The notes under the pieces are model-generated. The model did no database searches and was not told where the DNA came from. It saw only the letters and a list, made by a program, of their open reading frames with translations. Shown here piece after piece: positions 60,162 to 64,000 of a DNA stretch of 64,000 nucleotides. The DNA is from Roseateles sp. (GTDB lineage Bacteria > Pseudomonadota > Gammaproteobacteria > Burkholderiales > Burkholderiaceae_C): NCBI RefSeq assembly GCF_019237615.1, contig NZ_JAFAGT010000086.1:1-64000 (forward strand). Reading direction: 5' to 3'. A program made the position numbers and the translations under genes. Within the stretch, counting starts at the first letter, position 1, and each line of letters starts with the position of its first letter.

Positions 60162-62152
60162 AGGTGGCGGGCCAGGAAGGTCTCCATGCGCTCGGCGAAG
60201 TCGACGCGGTTCTTCAGCACGGCAAAGCCATGGCCTTCGCCGGGGTAGGTCACCCAGGCCGGCTCGTTGCCCGCCTCGCGCATGGCCTTGCGCAGGCGCT
60301 CGCCGTGGGCGAGCGGCACACGCACGTCGGCCTCGCCGAAGGCCAGCAGCAGCGGCGCCTTGATGGCGGCGGCCTGACGGACGGGTGAATTGGCCGCGAG
60401 CAGGGCGGCGTCCTTTTCCGAGTCGCCGATCGTCTCGGGGAGCGTGAACTGCCTTGCGGCCGAACTCGTGTCGTCGTTCACCCACCAGGAGCCGCGAACC
60501 AGCAGCTCCAGATCGGTCACGGCGAGCCAGGCCACGCCGCAGCGGTAGAGCGCGGGGTCCTTGACCAGGCCCATCAGCGTGCTGTAGCCGCCGTAACTGG
60601 CGCCGGCAATGCAGGCCTTGTCACTGGCGATGCCCTGCTGTTGCGTCCAGCGCAGTGCGTCGGCCACGTCGTCCTGCATGGCCAGGCCCCATTGCTTGAA
60701 GCCGGCCCTGAAATGCGCATGGCCATAGCCCGTGCTGCCGCGGAACTCGGGTTCGATGACGACATAGCCGCGCGAAGCCAGGAACTGGGCCATGCCATGC
60801 CAGCCCCAGACATTGCCACGCACCCAGGGGCCGCCGTGGACGAGGACCACGGCCGGCAGCGGGCCGGCAGCGGCGCCCTTCGTGATCCAGACCGGCAGAT
60901 CGCGGCCATCGCGGGCCTTGATGCGTTGCAGTTCCATCTGCGCCATCTCTGCCGGCTTGACCTCGTTGCGCACGCGACCCACCGGGCGCCAGTTCGCCTC
61001 GCCGTCGGGCGGCTGGGCCTGGTAGAGCCAGAACTGGCCCGGCTCCTGGTCGCTGTAGGACCGCACCAGCGCCACCATGTCGGGCTGGGCACAACGTCTG
61101 CAGCTGATGCTGTTGATGTGCCCCGGCATGCGTTCGTCGGCCTGCGCCTGAAGCGCCCGCATGGCGGCGTTCTGCCAGACGGTGGTCTCGCCATCGGCGA
61201 TGACGCGCACTCCCAGCGCGGCGCCGGCGGTGTCATTGAGCACTCGGCCATTGAAGTCGAAGCCAGGCACGGTGACCAGCGGCTTCTTTGACGGCGCACG
61301 GGCTTCGAAGTCATACAGTCCCAGCGCGAGTTCGCCGGCCGGTCCCTGGGTGCGCGTCACATAGAGCTGGCCGGCGTCGTCCACGGCGTTGATGCCGAAG
61401 GGCGCGTTCAGCAGACCGCTCTCGTACAGTGGCTGCCAGCTTTGGCTGCCCGGTTCACGCCATAGCGCGGAGCGGCGGCCCTCGTGCCGCGTCAGCGCGA
61501 CGCGCAGTTCGCCGCGGCTGTCGGTGACCCATCCCACCGTGTTGGGCGGGGCGTTCACGCCCGTCGACCGAGTGCGACCGGTGCGGGTGTTCAGCCACAG
61601 CGGTGTTTCGAGGCGGTGCTCGTCGGTGCTGAACTCGACCATCAGCACCTCTTCGTTGACCTCACCCGGTTGCGGCCGCGGCACGGCCAGCAGGCGGTGG
61701 TTCCAGTCCAGCAGGCGGTCATTGCGGGTGCGGCCGTCGGTGACGAGGGGCCGCCCCATGCGCCGCACCAGCTGGCGTACCTCGCTGCCATCGGGGTTGA
61801 TTGCAAACAGTCCCGGCGCGCCATTGGGGCGACCACCGCCGTCGGACAGGTCGACGACGCTGAAGACCAGGCGCTCGTCGTTGACCCAGTGGACCCGCGA
61901 GATGTCGCCGTCCTTGAACTGGGCGGTGCGAATGGGCTTGCCGCCGGGACTCAGGTCCAGCACCCCCAGGCCGATGCGGTTGCCATCGAAGGCGCTACGC
62001 ACGGCGAGCTTGCGGCCCGAGGGCGACAGCACCGCCTCGACGATGGCCGGGTCCTTGAAGAAGACCTCGGCCGGCGGCGGCGCGGCGTGCGCGACGCCGG
62101 CGCTCAGCACAAGACCGGCGACGACGCCGGCACGGCGTTTCCATGCTCGCAA
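60152..62152 (-). CDS. Secreted S9-family (prolyl-oligopeptidase-like) peptidase
   Basis: 666 residues. Signal peptide LRAWKRRAGVVAGLVLSAGVAHA, an N-terminal beta-propeller (about 35-400), then an alpha/beta-hydrolase catalytic domain. The triad is Ser in GASYGGYSTL near 510, Asp in LAFGEADVRVP and His in YPGEGHGF. Likely a periplasmic aminopeptidase or oligopeptidase. The TTG start at 62152 has a GGGAGG ribosome site four bases away; a nearby ATG is out of frame. Divergent from nadB across 128 bases. Confidence 0.88.
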   Translation of the reverse strand: MRAWKRRAGVVAGLVLSAGVAHAAPPPAEVFFKDPAIVEAVLSPSGRKLAVRSAFDGNRIGLGVLDLSPGGKPIRTAQFKDGDISRVHWVNDERLVFSVVDLSDGGGRPNGAPGLFAINPDGSEVRQLVRRMGRPLVTDGRTRNDRLLDWNHRLLAVPRPQPGEVNEEVLMVEFSTDEHRLETPLWLNTRTGRTRSTGVNAPPNTVGWVTDSRGELRVALTRHEGRRSALWREPGSQSWQPLYESGLLNAPFGINAVDDAGQLYVTRTQGPAGELALGLYDFEARAPSKKPLVTVPGFDFNGRVLNDTAGAALGVRVIADGETTVWQNAAMRALQAQADERMPGHINSISCRRCAQPDMVALVRSYSDQEPGQFWLYQAQPPDGEANWRPVGRVRNEVKPAEMAQMELQRIKARDGRDLPVWITKGAAAGPLPAVVLVHGGPWVRGNVWGWHGMAQFLASRGYVVIEPEFRGSTGYGHAHFRAGFKQWGLAMQDDVADALRWTQQQGIASDKACIAGASYGGYSTLMGLVKDPALYRCGVAWLAVTDLELLVRGSWWVNDDTSSAARQFTLPETIGDSEKDAALLAANSPVRQAAAIKAPLLLAFGEADVRVPLAHGERLRKAMREAGNEPAWVTYPGEGHGFAVLKNRVDFAERMETFLARHLQP

Positions 62153-62280
62153 GATGCCTCCCTGCCTTCTCGTTCTTGACGGCCGGGCAGCATAGGGCAG
62201 GGGCCGCGTAGCCAGGCTGCATGTTTTGGCAATCCTCACGCCGCCGAGTGGGTGGTGCCCCTGCGGGACAATGCCGGACC

Positions 62281-63906
62281 ATGACAGCTGCCCCACAAGA
62301 CACCCCCGTCGTCATCATCGGCGCCGGCCTGGCCGGCCTCACCGTGGCCCTGCACCTGGCGGACAGCGTGCCCGTCGTCATCCTCGCCAAGCGTGAGCTG
62401 ACCGAGGCCGCCACGGCCTGGGCCCAGGGCGGCATCGTTGGCGTGCTGGGCAGCGACGACAGCATAGAAAGCCATGTGCGCGACACCCAGGACGCCGGCG
62501 CTGGCCTGGTCGACGAGGCCGCGGCCCGATTCATCGCCGAGCGCAGCGCCGCCGCGGTGGGCTGGCTGGTCGAGCAGGGCGTGCCCTTCACGCCCGACGA
62601 CAGCGGCCCCATGGGGCTGCACCTGACGCGCGAGGGTGGCCATGCGGTGCGCCGCATCGCCCATGCGGCCGACGCGACCGGCAAGGCCATCCACGACCAG
62701 CTGCTGGCCGTGGCCCGCAGGCATCCCAACATCACGTTGCGCGAGCGCTGGATGGCGCTGGACCTGATCACGTCGCGCCATGTGCAGCGCGAGGATGTCG
62801 ACAAGGGCGTGCCGCGCGTCTACGGCGTCTATGCGCTGGACATCGACGCCCAGCGCGTCGAGACGCTGGCGGCGCGCGCCGTCGTGCTGGCCACCGGCGG
62901 CGCCGGCAAGGTCTACCGCTACACGACCAACCCCGACACCTCCACCGGTGATGGCATCGCGATGGCCTGGCGGGCCGGCTGCCGGGTCGCGAACATGGAG
63001 TTCATCCAGTTCCACCCGACCTGCCTCTACGTGCCCAATGCGCACCCGCAGGACCGCGGCTTCCTCATCACCGAGGCGCTGCGCGGGGAAGGCGGCCACC
63101 TGAAGCTGCCGGACGGCACCCGCTTCATGGCCGCCCACGACGAGCGCATGGAGCTGGCGCCGCGGGACATCGTCGCCCGTGCCATCGACTTCGAGATGAA
63201 GAAGCACGGCCTGGACCATGTGTGGCTTGACGCCACCCACCTGGGCGAGGCCTTCCTCATCGAGCATTTCCCGACCATCCACGCCCGCTGTCTCAAGCTG
63301 GGCATCGACATCGCGAGGCAGCCCATCCCCGTCGTGCCGGCCGTGCACTTCACCTGCGGCGGCGCGGTGACCGACCTGGCCGGACGCTGCGACCTGCCGG
63401 GCCTGTACGCGGTCGGCGAGACCGGCTACACCGGCCTGCACGGCGCCAACCGCCTGGCCAGCAACTCGCTGCTGGAATGCGTGGTGCTGGGCCAGACCTG
63501 CGCGGCCGACATATTGGGCCAGGCCTCCCAGGCGCCGGCGCCGTTGCCGGCCTGGGACGAGAGCCAGGTCGAGAACGCCGACGAGCAGGTCGTCATCGCC
63601 CACAACTGGGACGAGCTGCGCCTGCTGATGTGGAACTACGTCGGCATCGTGCGCACCACCAAGCGCCTGGAGCGGGCGCTGCACCGCATCGCGCTGCTGC
63701 GCAGCGAGATCGACGACTACTACGCCAACTTCCGCGTCTCGCGCGACCTGCTGGAACTGCGCAATCTGGTGGAGTGCGCCGAGCTCATCGTGCGTTCGGC
63801 GCTGATGCGGCATGAGAGCCGCGGCCTGCACTACAGCCGCGACTACCCGCAAACGCTGCCGGTGAGCTTCCCGACGGTGCTGATCAGCGAGCGGCGGCGG
63901 CGCTGA
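62281..63906 (+). CDS. nadB: L-aspartate oxidase
   Basis: 541-residue FAD enzyme that oxidises aspartate to iminoaspartate, first step of NAD synthesis with NadA. It shows the FAD-binding motif [17 protein letters not shown] at the N-terminus, [17 protein letters not shown] (substrate loop), [10 protein letters not shown], and the active-site block [14 protein letters not shown] near 358, then [18 protein letters not shown]. The C-terminal helical domain is complete. ATG 62281 is preferred, as an earlier start lacks homology. Confidence 0.96.
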   Translation: MTAAPQDTPVVIIGAGLAGLTVALHLADSVPVVILAKRELTEAATAWAQGGIVGVLGSDDSIESHVRDTQDAGAGLVDEAAARFIAERSAAAVGWLVEQGVPFTPDDSGPMGLHLTREGGHAVRRIAHAADATGKAIHDQLLAVARRHPNITLRERWMALDLITSRHVQREDVDKGVPRVYGVYALDIDAQRVETLAARAVVLATGGAGKVYRYTTNPDTSTGDGIAMAWRAGCRVANMEFIQFHPTCLYVPNAHPQDRGFLITEALRGEGGHLKLPDGTRFMAAHDERMELAPRDIVARAIDFEMKKHGLDHVWLDATHLGEAFLIEHFPTIHARCLKLGIDIARQPIPVVPAVHFTCGGAVTDLAGRCDLPGLYAVGETGYTGLHGANRLASNSLLECVVLGQTCAADILGQASQAPAPLPAWDESQVENADEQVVIAHNWDELRLLMWNYVGIVRTTKRLERALHRIALLRSEIDDYYANFRVSRDLLELRNLVECAELIVRSALMRHESRGLHYSRDYPQTLPVSFPTVLISERRRR

Positions 63907-63921
63907 GGCGCGTGCCGCCCG

Positions 63922-64000
63922 TCAGGCGGCGTCCGTGCGCACCCGCAGCGCCGTGCGCGCCTGCACGAAGTTGAACGCATAGCTGACCGCCTCGGCAATG
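63922..64000 (-). CDS. C-terminal end of an unidentified gene (partial)
   Basis: On the minus strand a frame open to the window edge encodes IAEAVSYAFNFVQARTALRV and a few more residues before a TGA at 63922. Convergent with nadB. Too short to identify; it could be a chance frame. Confidence 0.4.
   Translation of the reverse strand, partial: IAEAVSYAFNFVQARTALRVRTDAA

Overview
The window is about 64 kb of very GC-rich bacterial chromosome with tightly packed genes. Many genes overlap by 1-4 bases (ATGA, GTGA and TGATG junctions) and several use GTG or TTG starts. The gene content (exosortase A accessory genes, PEP-CTERM proteins, hom-thrC-moeA-moaD order, bpt-aat, Mth938-like protein next to bcp) points to a betaproteobacterium of the Burkholderiales, probably the Roseateles/Rubrivivax/Leptothrix side. 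That placement is an inference from gene content, not from a marker gene. No rRNA, tRNA, CRISPR array, insertion sequence or prophage was seen.

Region 1 (1-18390) is the end of an exopolysaccharide / exosortase A (XrtA, PEP-CTERM) locus. On the plus strand lie wbpB-wbpD-wbpE (a UDP-diacetamido-uronic acid pathway) and two tandem OafA-type acyltransferases. On the minus strand a tightly packed operon runs from 15406 down to 6520: acyl carrier protein, two exosortase-associated hydrolases, a TPR protein, a GT2, a GT4, a decayed GT2, a double-domain FemAB-like protein and an asparagine-synthase-like protein lacking its glutaminase cysteine. Divergent from it are the exosortase-associated acyl-CoA ligase and PLP decarboxylase.

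Region 2 (18391-41000) is mostly housekeeping and scattered functions: N-degron transferases (bpt, aat), riboflavin synthase, CorA, YnfA, an L-lactate-type dehydrogenase with a LysR regulator, an ECF sigma / putative anti-sigma operon, two PEP-CTERM proteins, a Rad3-like helicase coupled to dinB, a patatin-like lipoprotein, PhoH, Bcp. At 23715-24247 two decayed genes (MarR-like and siderophore-interacting-protein-like) are joined by their broken 5' ends.

Region 3 (40510-57269) holds alaA, hom, thrC, moeA, moaD, then moaE, crcB and clpB. Between moaD and moaE sits an apparently inserted ~7.7 kb module: speD (plus strand) and, on the minus strand, an SPFH-SHOCT protein, a zinc-ribbon DUF4178 membrane protein, DUF350, YciI, a TolB-like propeller, a membrane-anchored spermidine-synthase-like enzyme and a lipoprotein-type flavin amine oxidase. 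This looks like a polyamine-linked envelope system.

Region 4 (57270-64000) has a third PEP-CTERM protein, a DUF2804 protein, a sterol-desaturase-like hydroxylase, an S9 peptidase and nadB.

The most striking signal is regulatory. All three PEP-CTERM genes (29293, 30828 and 57458), though far apart, have a near-consensus sigma-54 promoter (TGGCACG-N4-TTGCW with one mismatch each). All three also have, 48-62 bases further upstream, the same 19-base dyad (consensus TGTC-RRNNRRM-TTKACA). This defines a candidate enhancer site for the sigma-54 activator of the PEP-CTERM regulon.
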